From the NCBI GenBank assembly GCA_963812255.1, contig CAWEUM010000003.1:1178001-1242000 (forward strand): 64,000 nucleotides of DNA. The letters run 5' to 3'. Origin of the DNA: DATJGR01 sp963812255 (GTDB lineage: Bacteria; Pseudomonadota; Gammaproteobacteria; Pseudomonadales; Azotimanducaceae). Of this stretch, positions 1 through 8,012 are shown in pieces; the first letter of the stretch is position 1, and each line of letters opens with the position of its first letter. The notes beneath the pieces were generated by a model. It saw only the letters and a program-made list of their open reading frames with translations. It searched no databases and was not told the DNA's origin. The translations under genes and the position numbers were made by a program.

Positions 1-71
1 AGAACCCGTACGCACCCATTAGTAGAAGTGCTCGAAACTCTTTTCGTACGCCTATCGAAACTCTTGAAAGC
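1..71. other. Short segment downstream of prs with no gene seen
   Basis: This is the sequence 3' of prs at the window edge. It holds no coding frame I can support and no clear terminator hairpin. On the minus strand a short TTTCG(A/G)TAGGC-like motif occurs twice. In relatives rplY and pth follow prs, but they would lie outside this window. Confidence 0.4.
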
Positions 72-1016
72 CTACCGAAACATCGCGCTGACCGACTCTT
101 CATTGCTGACGCGGCGAATTGCTTCGGCCAGCAGCCGGTCGAGACTCAATTGTTTGATCCTAGTGCACGCCATCGCTTGGGGGCTGAGCGGAATGGTGTC
201 GGTGACGAACAGCGCATCGAGCGCAGAATCGTCAATTCGCGCAATCGCCGGTCCGGACAACACCGCGTGGGTAATGTAGGCGACCACGCCCGAGGCACCA
301 CGATCCTTCAGCGCTGCCGCAGCCTGGCACAGTGTGCCGGCCGTATCGACGATATCGTCGACGATGATCGCCGTGCGCCCCTCGACGTCGCCGATGATGT
401 TCATCACTTCCGATTCGTTGGCGACCGAACGGCGCTTGTCGATGATCGCAAGATCGGTGTCGTTGATGCGCTTGGCGATGGCGCGGGCACGCACCACACC
501 GCCGACGTCGGGAGAAATCACCATCGGATTCGGATAGCGCGCTGCCAGTGCGTGATCAATCAGCAGCGGTGAGGCGTACACGTTGTCCACCGGCACGTTG
601 AAGAAACCCTGAATCTGGTCGGCATGCAGATCGACCGTCAGCACACGATTGACCCCGGCCACCGCCAGCATATCGGCGACAACCTTCGCGCTGATCGGGA
701 CCCGCGCGGAACGCGGACGACGATCCTGGCGCGCGTAACCGAAGTACGGCATCACCGCGGTGATCCGGCTAGCCGATGCGCGTTTGATTGCATCGGCCAT
801 CACCATCAGTTCCATGAGGTTGTCGTTGGTTGGCGCGCACGTCGACTGCAGCATGAATACGTCGGCGCCCCGAACGTTTTCGTGGATCTCGACGCGTACC
901 TCGCCGTCGCTGAACCGATCGACCTCGGCCGAGCCGAGGTCGATCCGCAATTGATGCGCGACACGATTCGCGAGTTCGGGATGCGAATTGCCGGCAAATA
1001 CGATCAGATGGGCCAA
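72..1016 (-). CDS. prs: Ribose-phosphate pyrophosphokinase (PRPP synthetase)
   Basis: This cytosolic enzyme transfers pyrophosphate from ATP to ribose 5-phosphate, making PRPP for purine, pyrimidine, NAD, histidine and tryptophan synthesis. The 314-residue product has the normal family length. It shows FSDGEV (about 35-40), the catalytic flexible loop ARQDRRPRSARVP (95-107), the TVDLHADQIQGFF segment (127-139) and the PRPP-binding loop VDDIVDTAGT (219-228), and it ends in the conserved NEESVSAMF tail. It lies just downstream of tRNA-Gln on the same strand, as in other gammaproteobacteria. However, ispE, which usually sits between lolB and this locus, is absent. Confidence 0.98.
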   Translation of the reverse strand: MAHLIVFAGNSHPELANRVAHQLRIDLGSAEVDRFSDGEVRVEIHENVRGADVFMLQSTCAPTNDNLMELMVMADAIKRASASRITAVMPYFGYARQDRRPRSARVPISAKVVADMLAVAGVNRVLTVDLHADQIQGFFNVPVDNVYASPLLIDHALAARYPNPMVISPDVGGVVRARAIAKRINDTDLAIIDKRRSVANESEVMNIIGDVEGRTAIIVDDIVDTAGTLCQAAAALKDRGASGVVAYITHAVLSGPAIARIDDSALDALFVTDTIPLSPQAMACTRIKQLSLDRLLAEAIRRVSNEESVSAMFR

Positions 1017-1078
1017 CTGTCCTCACTCACACTGGTCACGATGACCAAACGCCTGGGTCGCTCGTCCACGGTCCACAA

Positions 1079-1152
1079 TGGCTGGGGCGCTAGGATTTGA
1101 ACCTAGGATGGCGGGATCAAAACCCGCTGCCTTACCGCTTGGCTACGCCCCA
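1079..1152 (-). tRNA. tRNA-Gln (anticodon TTG)
   Basis: On the minus strand the cloverleaf reads from TGGGGCG to the encoded GCCA end. The anticodon stem GCGGG/CCCGC encloses the loop TTTTGAT with anticodon TTG, and the T-arm contains GGTTCAAATCC. The 5' U opposite the end of the acceptor stem is typical of gammaproteobacterial tRNA-Gln. It sits 62 nt upstream of the prs start and is probably co-transcribed with it. Confidence 0.97.
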
Positions 1153-1231
1153 AGTAGTGGACTCGACGAAGATTTGTGGCTGCGCGGGCGCATGCCCCGA
1201 TTCGCGGAAGGGCGGTATTTTGATGATCGGT

Positions 1232-1900
1232 CTACGGGGTGTCAAACGCGTTCTGGGCACCGAACGACCACTGCGCCGGCAGCAACGTGACCTTCACGTT
1301 GCCCCGCACGGCAACGATACGTGACGGAAATCGCCGGCCCGCATCGAACGTGCGGGGGTCCGAGAATTCCAGATGCCACGACAATTGATCCAGTGTCGTC
1401 AGTTCGCCGGACGCGGAGAACCCCGTCGCCTCTATCGGATACTGCGTCGCCGGCTCGCCCCGAATCCAGTGGGTCAGCGCCGCGACTGGCAGTGCGAAGC
1501 CGAGCCAGCGCCGCATCGCCGTGTCGATGTCGGACTCGTGGTAAACCTCGCCTTTCGCCGTGTAGACCGTGACGTCCGCGGCCTTTCCGATGGATGCCTT
1601 TCCCACATGTGAAAGCGCAACCAGGCGGCTGTGGCCCTGGCCGATCGGTCCCCACAGATCGATCTCGTCGCGATCGTTCGCATGCTGCCACAGGAAACTG
1701 GCGGAGAAGCCATCGTCAGCCTGGCGGACCGCAAGACGTCCCTTGACGGCAAATCCACCCACGTCCGGAATCGACATCGAAGGCCCGCCGCGCAGTAGCG
1801 AACAGCCACCGAACGTGACCAGCGCCACGCCGAAAAATGCGAAGCGTCGACACCTGGTTGAAAACGCTTTTAGAAATAACGGGTTAGCCACTTGTTGCAT
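1232..1900 (-). CDS. lolB: Outer-membrane lipoprotein receptor LolB
   Basis: LolB is the outer-membrane acceptor that takes lipoproteins from the periplasmic carrier LolA and inserts them into the inner leaflet of the outer membrane. The 222-residue product has a basic N-terminus, a hydrophobic stretch (about 19-31) and a lipobox-like FGGC with the lipidated Cys at residue 33. The body shows the LolB beta-barrel pattern (VKGRLAV, FSASFLWQ, IDLWGPIGQ). Gene order supports the call, because it is divergent from hemA across 56 bp. The usual downstream gene ispE is missing and tRNA-Gln follows instead. Confidence 0.9.
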   Translation of the reverse strand: MQQVANPLFLKAFSTRCRRFAFFGVALVTFGGCSLLRGGPSMSIPDVGGFAVKGRLAVRQADDGFSASFLWQHANDRDEIDLWGPIGQGHSRLVALSHVGKASIGKAADVTVYTAKGEVYHESDIDTAMRRWLGFALPVAALTHWIRGEPATQYPIEATGFSASGELTTLDQLSWHLEFSDPRTFDAGRRFPSRIVAVRGNVKVTLLPAQWSFGAQNAFDTP

Positions 1901-1956
1901 CTAAACTCCAGGCTCGGCTTTGATATGATGTCGCGGCCACATCTGATTAACCGCTG

Positions 1957-3219
1957 ATGGCGATTCTCGCGTACGGCCTGAACTTTCGCACTGCACCGAT
2001 CGATCTGCGGGAACGTATCGCGTTTCCGGAGGAAGGCCTGCTCGAAGCACACCGCGATCTAACGCGATCGGTACCGGCGGTCGGCGAAGTCGCGATTCTT
2101 TCCACCTGCAATCGGACCGAGTTGTATTGCTACGCGGATTTGAACGATCAGGGCGCGTTACTCGACTGGTTGTCGCACTACCGAAACGTCGCGCCGTCGG
2201 ATATACGTGATGCGGCGTACGCGCACTGGGACCGCGATGCCGCGCGACATCTGATGCGGGTGGCCGCCGGACTCGATTCACAGGTACTCGGTGAGCCACA
2301 GATTCTCGGCCAGGTGAAGGGCGCCTACGATCTGGCGCGCGAAGCGGGCACGATCGGTCCAGAATTGAACCTGCTGTCGCAAGTGACACTCAACGTCGCC
2401 AAGCAAGTGCGCACCGACACTGATATCGGCCGCAATCCGGTGTCGGTGGCATACGCCGCTGTATCGCTCGCTCGACAGATTTTCGCCGACCTGTCGCAAA
2501 ACGCGGCGTTGCTGCTCGGCGCCGGCGACACCATCGAGTTGGTCGCCCAACATCTTCACAATGCCGGCATCGGCTCGATGACGATCGCCAACCGCACCCT
2601 CGCCAATGCAAAAGACCTTGCGTCGAATTTCGGTGCGCGGGCGATCCAGCTCACCGACATGCCTGGCGTGCTCGCCAATCACGACATCGTCATTGCCTCC
2701 ACGGGGAGCGCCTTTCCGGTGCTCGGCAAGGGCGCCGTCGAAGCGGCAATTCGGAGCCGGCGCCACCGGCCGATGTTCATGGTCGACATCGCCGTGCCGC
2801 GCGACATCGAACCGGAGGTGGCCGAGTTGCGCGACGTCTATCTGTACTCGATAGATGATCTGACCGACATCATCGAAGCCAACGTCAGTGAGCGCCGCCG
2901 CGCCGCCGAGAGCGCGGAAGAACTCATCGTTGCCGGCACCGATCGCTACTTCCGAGAAAAGCGCATCCGCGATGCACAGCACTTGCTGACCCGGTTCCGC
3001 AGCCGCGCTGAAGCATTGCAGCTGATCGAACTGGAGCGAGCGCGCCAGCGCCTCGGAAATGGCGAGTCAGCCGAGGTCGTGTTGCAGGCGCTGGCGAGAA
3101 CGCTGACCAACAAATTGATCCACGATCCGACGATTGCGATCCGTGAGGCCAGCGCCGAAGGCCGTCACGATATCCTCGACTATGTGCGGGCACTCTACGG
3201 TCTCGACAAGCCGGATTGA
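1957..3219 (+). CDS. hemA: Glutamyl-tRNA reductase
   Basis: This enzyme catalyses the NADPH-dependent reduction of Glu-tRNA to glutamate-1-semialdehyde, the first committed step of the C5 route to heme and other tetrapyrroles. The product is 420 residues. It has the STCNRTELY catalytic motif with nucleophilic Cys51, the LDSQVLGEPQILGQVK segment (105-121), an NADPH-binding GAGDTIEL loop (188-195) and a C-terminal helical dimerisation domain. It is the first gene of a tight operon with prfA, prmC and moeB; prfA begins 7 nt after its stop. A TATGAT element at 1924-1929 could be a -10, but I see no good -35. Confidence 0.97.
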   Translation: MAILAYGLNFRTAPIDLRERIAFPEEGLLEAHRDLTRSVPAVGEVAILSTCNRTELYCYADLNDQGALLDWLSHYRNVAPSDIRDAAYAHWDRDAARHLMRVAAGLDSQVLGEPQILGQVKGAYDLAREAGTIGPELNLLSQVTLNVAKQVRTDTDIGRNPVSVAYAAVSLARQIFADLSQNAALLLGAGDTIELVAQHLHNAGIGSMTIANRTLANAKDLASNFGARAIQLTDMPGVLANHDIVIASTGSAFPVLGKGAVEAAIRSRRHRPMFMVDIAVPRDIEPEVAELRDVYLYSIDDLTDIIEANVSERRRAAESAEELIVAGTDRYFREKRIRDAQHLLTRFRSRAEALQLIELERARQRLGNGESAEVVLQALARTLTNKLIHDPTIAIREASAEGRHDILDYVRALYGLDKPD

Positions 3220-3226
3220 GACTCGC

Positions 3227-4318
3227 ATGGCGCTCTCCCAGTCCATCCTCGCCACGCTGGACGATCTAGCCGATCGTCACGAAGAGTTGTCGGCCCTGCT
3301 CGGCGAAGCCGAGGTCGTCGCAGACCGGGAAAAGTTCACCACACTATCGCGCGAATACTCCGAGCTCGAACCGATCATCGAACGCTACAGGCTCATACAG
3401 GCGCTGCGAACCCAGATCGAAGACGCACAGGCGCTGCTCCAGGATAGCGATCGGGAACTGCGTCAGCTCGCGGCCGACGATCGCGATAATCTGCTCGAGC
3501 GCATTGATGTGGAAGAGCGCGAAATCAGGACGCTGCTGATTCCGAAAGATCGGCATGACGATGCCAACATCTTTCTCGAGGTGCGAGCCGGTACCGGTGG
3601 CGACGAAGCCGCTATCTTCGCCGGCGATCTGTTTCGGATGTACGCGCGCTATGCCGAGATCAACGGCTGGCATCTGGAAATTCTCAACGAACGTCCTGGC
3701 GAACACGGCGGCTTCAAGGAAATCATCAGTCGCGTCGAAGGTGACGGCGTCTACCGGCGCTTGAAATTCGAGTCCGGCGTGCACCGCGTGCAGCGCGTCC
3801 CGCAGACCGAGTCGCAGGGCCGCATCCACACGTCCGCATGCACGGTCGCCATATTGCCGGAAGTCGACGACATCGATGACATCGACATTCCAAGAGCCGA
3901 TCTACGCATCGACACCTATCGCTCCTCGGGGGCTGGCGGCCAGCATGTCAACAAGACCGACTCGGCGGTACGGCTGACACATATCCCCACCGGGCTCGTC
4001 GTCGAGTGTCAGGACGAGCGCTCCCAGCATAAGAACCGCGCCAGGGCGATGTCGTTGCTGAAAGCGCGTCTGCTCGACGCGGCGCGCCAGCAGCAGCAGG
4101 CTGATCAGGCGCAGTCGCGAAAATCGATGGTCGGCAGCGGCGATCGCTCCGAACGCATTCGCACCTACAATTTTCCGCAGGGTCGGCTGACCGACCATCG
4201 CATCAATCTCACGCTCTACAGACTCGGTGAGATCATGGAGGGGCACCTCGATGAAGTCGTCGAACCGTTGATTCAGGAGCATCAGGCAGAAGCGCTCGCG
4301 GCGCTCGGCGTTGCGTGA
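3227..4318 (+). CDS. prfA: Peptide chain release factor 1
   Basis: RF1 reads UAA and UAG in the ribosomal A site and triggers peptidyl-tRNA hydrolysis. The ATG at 3227 gives 363 residues, the family length; an in-frame extension back to 3134 would overlap hemA and is not supported. The GGQ hydrolysis motif is at 237-239 in SSGAGGQHVNKTDSAV. The stop-codon recognition tripeptide is PQT (192-194) in a VPQTESQGRIHTSACTVA context, which fits PxT, although PAT or PVT is more usual. prmC, whose product methylates the GGQ glutamine, starts inside its stop codon. Confidence 0.97.
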   Translation: MALSQSILATLDDLADRHEELSALLGEAEVVADREKFTTLSREYSELEPIIERYRLIQALRTQIEDAQALLQDSDRELRQLAADDRDNLLERIDVEEREIRTLLIPKDRHDDANIFLEVRAGTGGDEAAIFAGDLFRMYARYAEINGWHLEILNERPGEHGGFKEIISRVEGDGVYRRLKFESGVHRVQRVPQTESQGRIHTSACTVAILPEVDDIDDIDIPRADLRIDTYRSSGAGGQHVNKTDSAVRLTHIPTGLVVECQDERSQHKNRARAMSLLKARLLDAARQQQQADQAQSRKSMVGSGDRSERIRTYNFPQGRLTDHRINLTLYRLGEIMEGHLDEVVEPLIQEHQAEALAALGVA

Positions 4319-5115
4319 CGACGCTCTCCGACATGCTGCGCGACGTGCGAGACTACGCCGAACGCCGCGATCTCGAGCTGCTGCTGTGTGAAGCGCTGCG
4401 CGTCGACCGCGCTTATCTCTACGCACACGGTGACGCCGTGCCGAGCGCCCACGATGCTGCCAGGTTCGCTCGGATGCTGCGTGATTACCGCCGCGGCAGG
4501 CCGGTGGCCTACGTCATCGGTCGTCGATCATTTTGGAATCTCGAGCTCAATGTGTCGGAGGCGGTGCTGATTCCGCGCCCGGAAACCGAATTGCTGGTCG
4601 AACTGGCGTTGCGGTACACGGCGCTGCAGGCACGAATACTCGATCTCGGCACTGGATCAGGCGCTATCGCCTTGGCGATCAAACAACAGCTTCCGCAGTC
4701 CACGGTGGTCGCCACCGACGTATGTGTCAAGGCGCTCGCGATCGCGAGGTGCAACGCAGAGAAGCACCAGCTCGACGTCGATCTGCGCAACGGCGACTGG
4801 TACGACGCCGTTCGTGAGAATTTCGATCTCATCGTCTCCAACCCACCATACATCCGCGACACGGATCCGCACCTCGACGCACTCGTCTGCGAACCACGCC
4901 TCGCGTTGACAGGAGGCGTCGATGGGCTCGCCGCGCTGCGCGTCGTCGTCGCAGGTGCCCCCGCGCGCCTGCGACCTGACGGCTGGCTGCTCGTCGAACA
5001 TGGATTCGATCAAGCCGCACCGGTGCGCCGTTTGTTCGAATCTGCCGGTTTCCGAGAGATCGTAGCGGTCCGAGATGACGCCGGCTGCGAGCGTGTTACG
5101 CTCGGTCGACGATGA
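4315..5115 (+). CDS. prmC: Release factor glutamine N5-methyltransferase
   Basis: PrmC methylates the GGQ glutamine of RF1 and RF2 using S-adenosylmethionine, which raises termination efficiency. The product has 266 residues. It starts at a GTG overlapping the prfA stop by 4 nt (GTGA), indicating translational coupling. It has an N-terminal helical RF-binding domain, a SAM-binding DLGTGSG loop (110-116) and the substrate-glutamine motif NPPY (176-179). The hemA-prfA-prmC order is conserved in gammaproteobacteria. Confidence 0.96.
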   Translation: MTTLSDMLRDVRDYAERRDLELLLCEALRVDRAYLYAHGDAVPSAHDAARFARMLRDYRRGRPVAYVIGRRSFWNLELNVSEAVLIPRPETELLVELALRYTALQARILDLGTGSGAIALAIKQQLPQSTVVATDVCVKALAIARCNAEKHQLDVDLRNGDWYDAVRENFDLIVSNPPYIRDTDPHLDALVCEPRLALTGGVDGLAALRVVVAGAPARLRPDGWLLVEHGFDQAAPVRRLFESAGFREIVAVRDDAGCERVTLGRR

Positions 5116-5852
5116 ACGACGACCAACTGCTTCGCTACAGCCGACAGATCATGCTGCCCGAGGTCGATATTGCGGGGCAGGAGCGGCTGCTCGCAGCCAA
5201 CGTGCTGATCGTCGGACTCGGCGGTCTCGGCTCACCCGTTGCACTGTATCTGGCAGCTGCTGGCGTGGGCCACCTGGTACTCGCGGATCACGATACGGTG
5301 GAGCCATCAAACCTTCAGCGTCAGATCGCGCACCATCATTCGTCCGTTGGCATGTCCAAAGTGGAATCGGCCGCGGCATCGATCCGTGCATTGAATCCGG
5401 ATACCCGCATCACAGCGGTGCGAGAACGAATGAGGGGGCCGAGCCTGCGACGCGTCATCGACACGGTCGATCTGGTTATCGACGGCACCGACAATTTCAC
5501 CGTGCGGTACGAGATCAACGATGCCTGCTTCGCGGCGGCCAAGCCGCTGGTGTCCGGCGCCGCGATTCGCGCCGAGGGACAAGTGGCGGTGTTCGATCCG
5601 CGCGTAGCCGACGCACCGTGCTACCGGTGCCTGTACCCCGAGGGCAACGACGCGGCGCTGAACTGTTCCGAAAACGGCGTCGCTGCGCCGCTGGTCGGAA
5701 TCATAGGCAGTGTTCAGGCGATGGAAGCGTGGAAGCTGATCACCGGCACCGGCACTCCACTCACCGGACATGTGCTCTACCTCGACGCGATGGCCATGGA
5801 ATGGCACAAGCTACGTCTGCGCCGCAATCCGGCCTGTCCGATTCACCATTGA
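5112..5852 (+). CDS. moeB: MoeB/ThiF/HesA-family adenylyltransferase
   Basis: This E1-like enzyme adenylates the C-terminal Gly-Gly of a sulfur-carrier protein, MoaD in molybdopterin synthesis or ThiS in thiazole synthesis. The 246-residue product has a nucleotide-binding GLGGLGSP loop (35-42), NLQRQ (67-71), DGTDNF and a CYRC zinc half-site. The second half-site near the C-terminus reads CPIH instead of the usual CxxC, so the fourth zinc ligand may be His. It overlaps prmC by ATGA. Its position after hemA-prfA-prmC is where moeB/hesA often sits; the choice between MoeB and ThiF is an inference. Confidence 0.85.
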   Translation: MNDDQLLRYSRQIMLPEVDIAGQERLLAANVLIVGLGGLGSPVALYLAAAGVGHLVLADHDTVEPSNLQRQIAHHHSSVGMSKVESAAASIRALNPDTRITAVRERMRGPSLRRVIDTVDLVIDGTDNFTVRYEINDACFAAAKPLVSGAAIRAEGQVAVFDPRVADAPCYRCLYPEGNDAALNCSENGVAAPLVGIIGSVQAMEAWKLITGTGTPLTGHVLYLDAMAMEWHKLRLRRNPACPIHH

Positions 5853-5853
5853 A

Positions 5854-6483
5854 TCAGGATGTTTCGAGTCGTTCGCCGAGCGGTTCGGCGAGCCGCTTCT
5901 CGAGCCTTGCGATCAACGGCGCCTTCACATCGTGGACGCGCGAGGGTCCCCCGAGATCGGCCAGTTGCGTGACCTGCAATCCGACGAGCCCGCAGGGGTT
6001 GATCCGGCCGAATGGCTCGAGGTCCATGTTCACGTTCAGAGCAAGACCGTGGTACGAACACCCCCGTTTGATGCGCAGCCCCAACGATGCGACTTTGGCG
6101 CCCCCGACGTACACACCAGGCGCATCCGGTCTGCTGCCGGCTTCGATCCCGTAGTCTGCCAACAGATCGATGATCGATTGCTCGATCACAGTAACGAGCC
6201 CGCGCGGACTCAGCCGAGCGCGGCGAACATCGATCATCAGGTAGACGACGAGTTGCCCTGGACCGTGATAGGTCACTTGACCACCGCGATCGGTCTGGAC
6301 GACTTCGATATCGCCCGGCGCGAGAAGATGCTCAGCGCGGCCTGCCTGACCCTGCGTGAAGACGCGCTCATGCTCGGTCAGCCACAGCTCATCTTCGGTT
6401 TCGGACGTGCGCTGCGCTGTGAACGTCTGCATTGCCTGGAACACCGGTAAGTAGCGGGTGCTGCCCAGGTCGAGACTTCTCAT
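5854..6483 (-). CDS. lipB: Octanoyl-[ACP]:protein N-octanoyltransferase
   Basis: LipB moves the octanoyl group from acyl carrier protein to lipoyl domains of 2-oxoacid dehydrogenases and the glycine cleavage H protein, the first step of de novo lipoate assembly. The product is 209 residues and contains RGGQVTYHGPGQLVVY, the catalytic lysine in GGAKVASLG and the acyl-thioester cysteine in INPCGL. It directly follows ybeD and converges on moeB with a 1-nt gap. lipA, its usual downstream partner, is not in this window. Confidence 0.96.
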   Translation of the reverse strand: MRSLDLGSTRYLPVFQAMQTFTAQRTSETEDELWLTEHERVFTQGQAGRAEHLLAPGDIEVVQTDRGGQVTYHGPGQLVVYLMIDVRRARLSPRGLVTVIEQSIIDLLADYGIEAGSRPDAPGVYVGGAKVASLGLRIKRGCSYHGLALNVNMDLEPFGRINPCGLVGLQVTQLADLGGPSRVHDVKAPLIARLEKRLAEPLGERLETS

Positions 6484-6750
6484 TCACAGCACCATGCGAA
6501 CTAGTGGGTGGGCCTTCAGCGTTTCGTGCAAGTCGCGCAGCTGTGGCTCGCCGGTCGCGCGAATCGTGATCGTCACGGAACAGTAGCGCCCCGCGCGACT
6601 GGGACGCACCTCAACGTGTTCGTCCGTGATCTCCGGCGCGTGCCGGCGGGTCAGTTCGACTACCTCTTCGGCGAATGCATCCCGATTCTCGCCGACGATC
6701 TTCACCGGGTAGTCGCACGGAAATACGATCTTGTACGAATCTTCGGTCAA
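6484..6750 (-). CDS. ybeD: YbeD/DUF493-family protein (UPF0250)
   Basis: This is an 88-residue small cytosolic protein of the YbeD family. It has the conserved FPCDYPVKIVGEN opening and a ferredoxin-like alpha/beta pattern ending in HPLVRMVL. Its biochemical role is not firmly known. Its stereotyped place between dacA and lipB supports the assignment. It overlaps the dacA stop by 4 nt and abuts the lipB start, so the three are probably one transcript. Confidence 0.93.
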   Translation of the reverse strand: MTEDSYKIVFPCDYPVKIVGENRDAFAEEVVELTRRHAPEITDEHVEVRPSRAGRYCSVTITIRATGEPQLRDLHETLKAHPLVRMVL

Positions 6751-8000
6751 CTCAGCAGCTCCCGAAAGAACAGATAGACGCTCTGCCAGAGCCGTTTGAA
6801 CCAGCCCGCCTCTTCCTCCGCAGTTTCGGCCGTCAGCGGGACTTTGACGAGAGTTTTGTCATCGAGCACCACGCGCAACTGACCGAACGGGGCGCCTGCT
6901 TCAAACGGCGCCTTGACCACACGGTCGACGTCGGTCTCGGCCTTCAGGTCCGCATAGCGGCCGCGCGGAATCGTCACGTACACCGCTGCCGTCACGCCAA
7001 GTTGAACTTCATTGTCCTTGCCGTACCAGACATCCGCCGTACGCAGCATCACGCCGGGCTCATAGAGTCTGTGGGTTTCGAAATAGCGGTAGCCGTAGGA
7101 CAGCAGTTTCTGGCTCTCGCGCATGCGCGCTTCGTCGCTGTCGGTTCCCATGACGACCGAGATCAGCCGCATACCGTCGCGCAACGCGCTTGCGATCAGG
7201 CAGTAACCTGCCACCGACGTGTGTCCGGTCTTCACGCCATCCACGGTACGATCGCGCCACAACAGACGATTTCTGTTCGGCTGGTCGATGTTGTTGTAGC
7301 TGAATGATTTTTCAGAATAGATTTCGTAGTGCTTCGGGTAATCGTGGATCAGAGCGCGCGTCAAAGTCGCCAGATCTCGAACCGTGCTGTAGTGCTCGGG
7401 ATCCGGCAATCCGTCGGAATTGACGAAGTGCGTGCCGGACATGCCCAGCGTCCTGGCTTCCTGATTCATCAGGTCGACGAACGCATCCTCGCCTCCGCCG
7501 ACATACTCGGCAACCGCCACCGTGGCATCGTTGCCCGACTGGATGATGATGCCGCGTAACAGGTCTTCGAGTTTCACCGTGGTGCCTTCACGAATGAACA
7601 TCGCGGACTGTCGTTCCTTCGGCGCCGCATGTCGCCATGCGTTGACGCTCACCGGCACCTCGTCGGTGAGATGAATCCGGCCGGATTCGATTTCGCGCGC
7701 CGCGATATAACTGGTCATGATCTTCGTCAGGCTTGCGGGCGGCACTCTCTCATCGATGTTCTTCTCGGCGAGGACATCGTCGGTGTCGTAGTCGATCAGA
7801 ATATAGGCAGTGGCGTTGATCTCGGGCGGCGACGGTGGGGCCATCGGTGGCGCTGGCGTGGATTCGGCGGCAACGGCGAACAGTGGCAAGAGAAGCAGCG
7901 TGACGAAGATGCGTTGTCTGATGGCCTTTACCCTCGTGTAATGATTGAGAATGTGGAGGCATTCCCGCGGCGATTGTACGTCATTGCACTGATGCGTCAT
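6747..8000 (-). CDS. dacA: D-alanyl-D-alanine carboxypeptidase (PBP5/6 type)
   Basis: This is a low-molecular-mass penicillin-binding protein that trims the terminal D-Ala of periplasmic pentapeptides. The motifs are SLTK (catalytic Ser), SGN and KTG (in GVKTGHTS), followed by the beta-rich domain and a C-terminal amphipathic anchor helix (about FKRLWQSVYLFFRELL). The start is uncertain. The only in-frame ATG (8000) has no Shine-Dalgarno and adds 26 residues ahead of a normal signal peptide. An ATC at 7922-7920, 8 nt after GAGGG, would begin directly with the signal peptide RQRIFVTLLLLPLFAVAA. Confidence 0.93.
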   Translation of the reverse strand: MTHQCNDVQSPRECLHILNHYTRVKAIRQRIFVTLLLLPLFAVAAESTPAPPMAPPSPPEINATAYILIDYDTDDVLAEKNIDERVPPASLTKIMTSYIAAREIESGRIHLTDEVPVSVNAWRHAAPKERQSAMFIREGTTVKLEDLLRGIIIQSGNDATVAVAEYVGGGEDAFVDLMNQEARTLGMSGTHFVNSDGLPDPEHYSTVRDLATLTRALIHDYPKHYEIYSEKSFSYNNIDQPNRNRLLWRDRTVDGVKTGHTSVAGYCLIASALRDGMRLISVVMGTDSDEARMRESQKLLSYGYRYFETHRLYEPGVMLRTADVWYGKDNEVQLGVTAAVYVTIPRGRYADLKAETDVDRVVKAPFEAGAPFGQLRVVLDDKTLVKVPLTAETAEEEAGWFKRLWQSVYLFFRELLS

Positions 8001-8012
8001 CGCGGCTGTACG

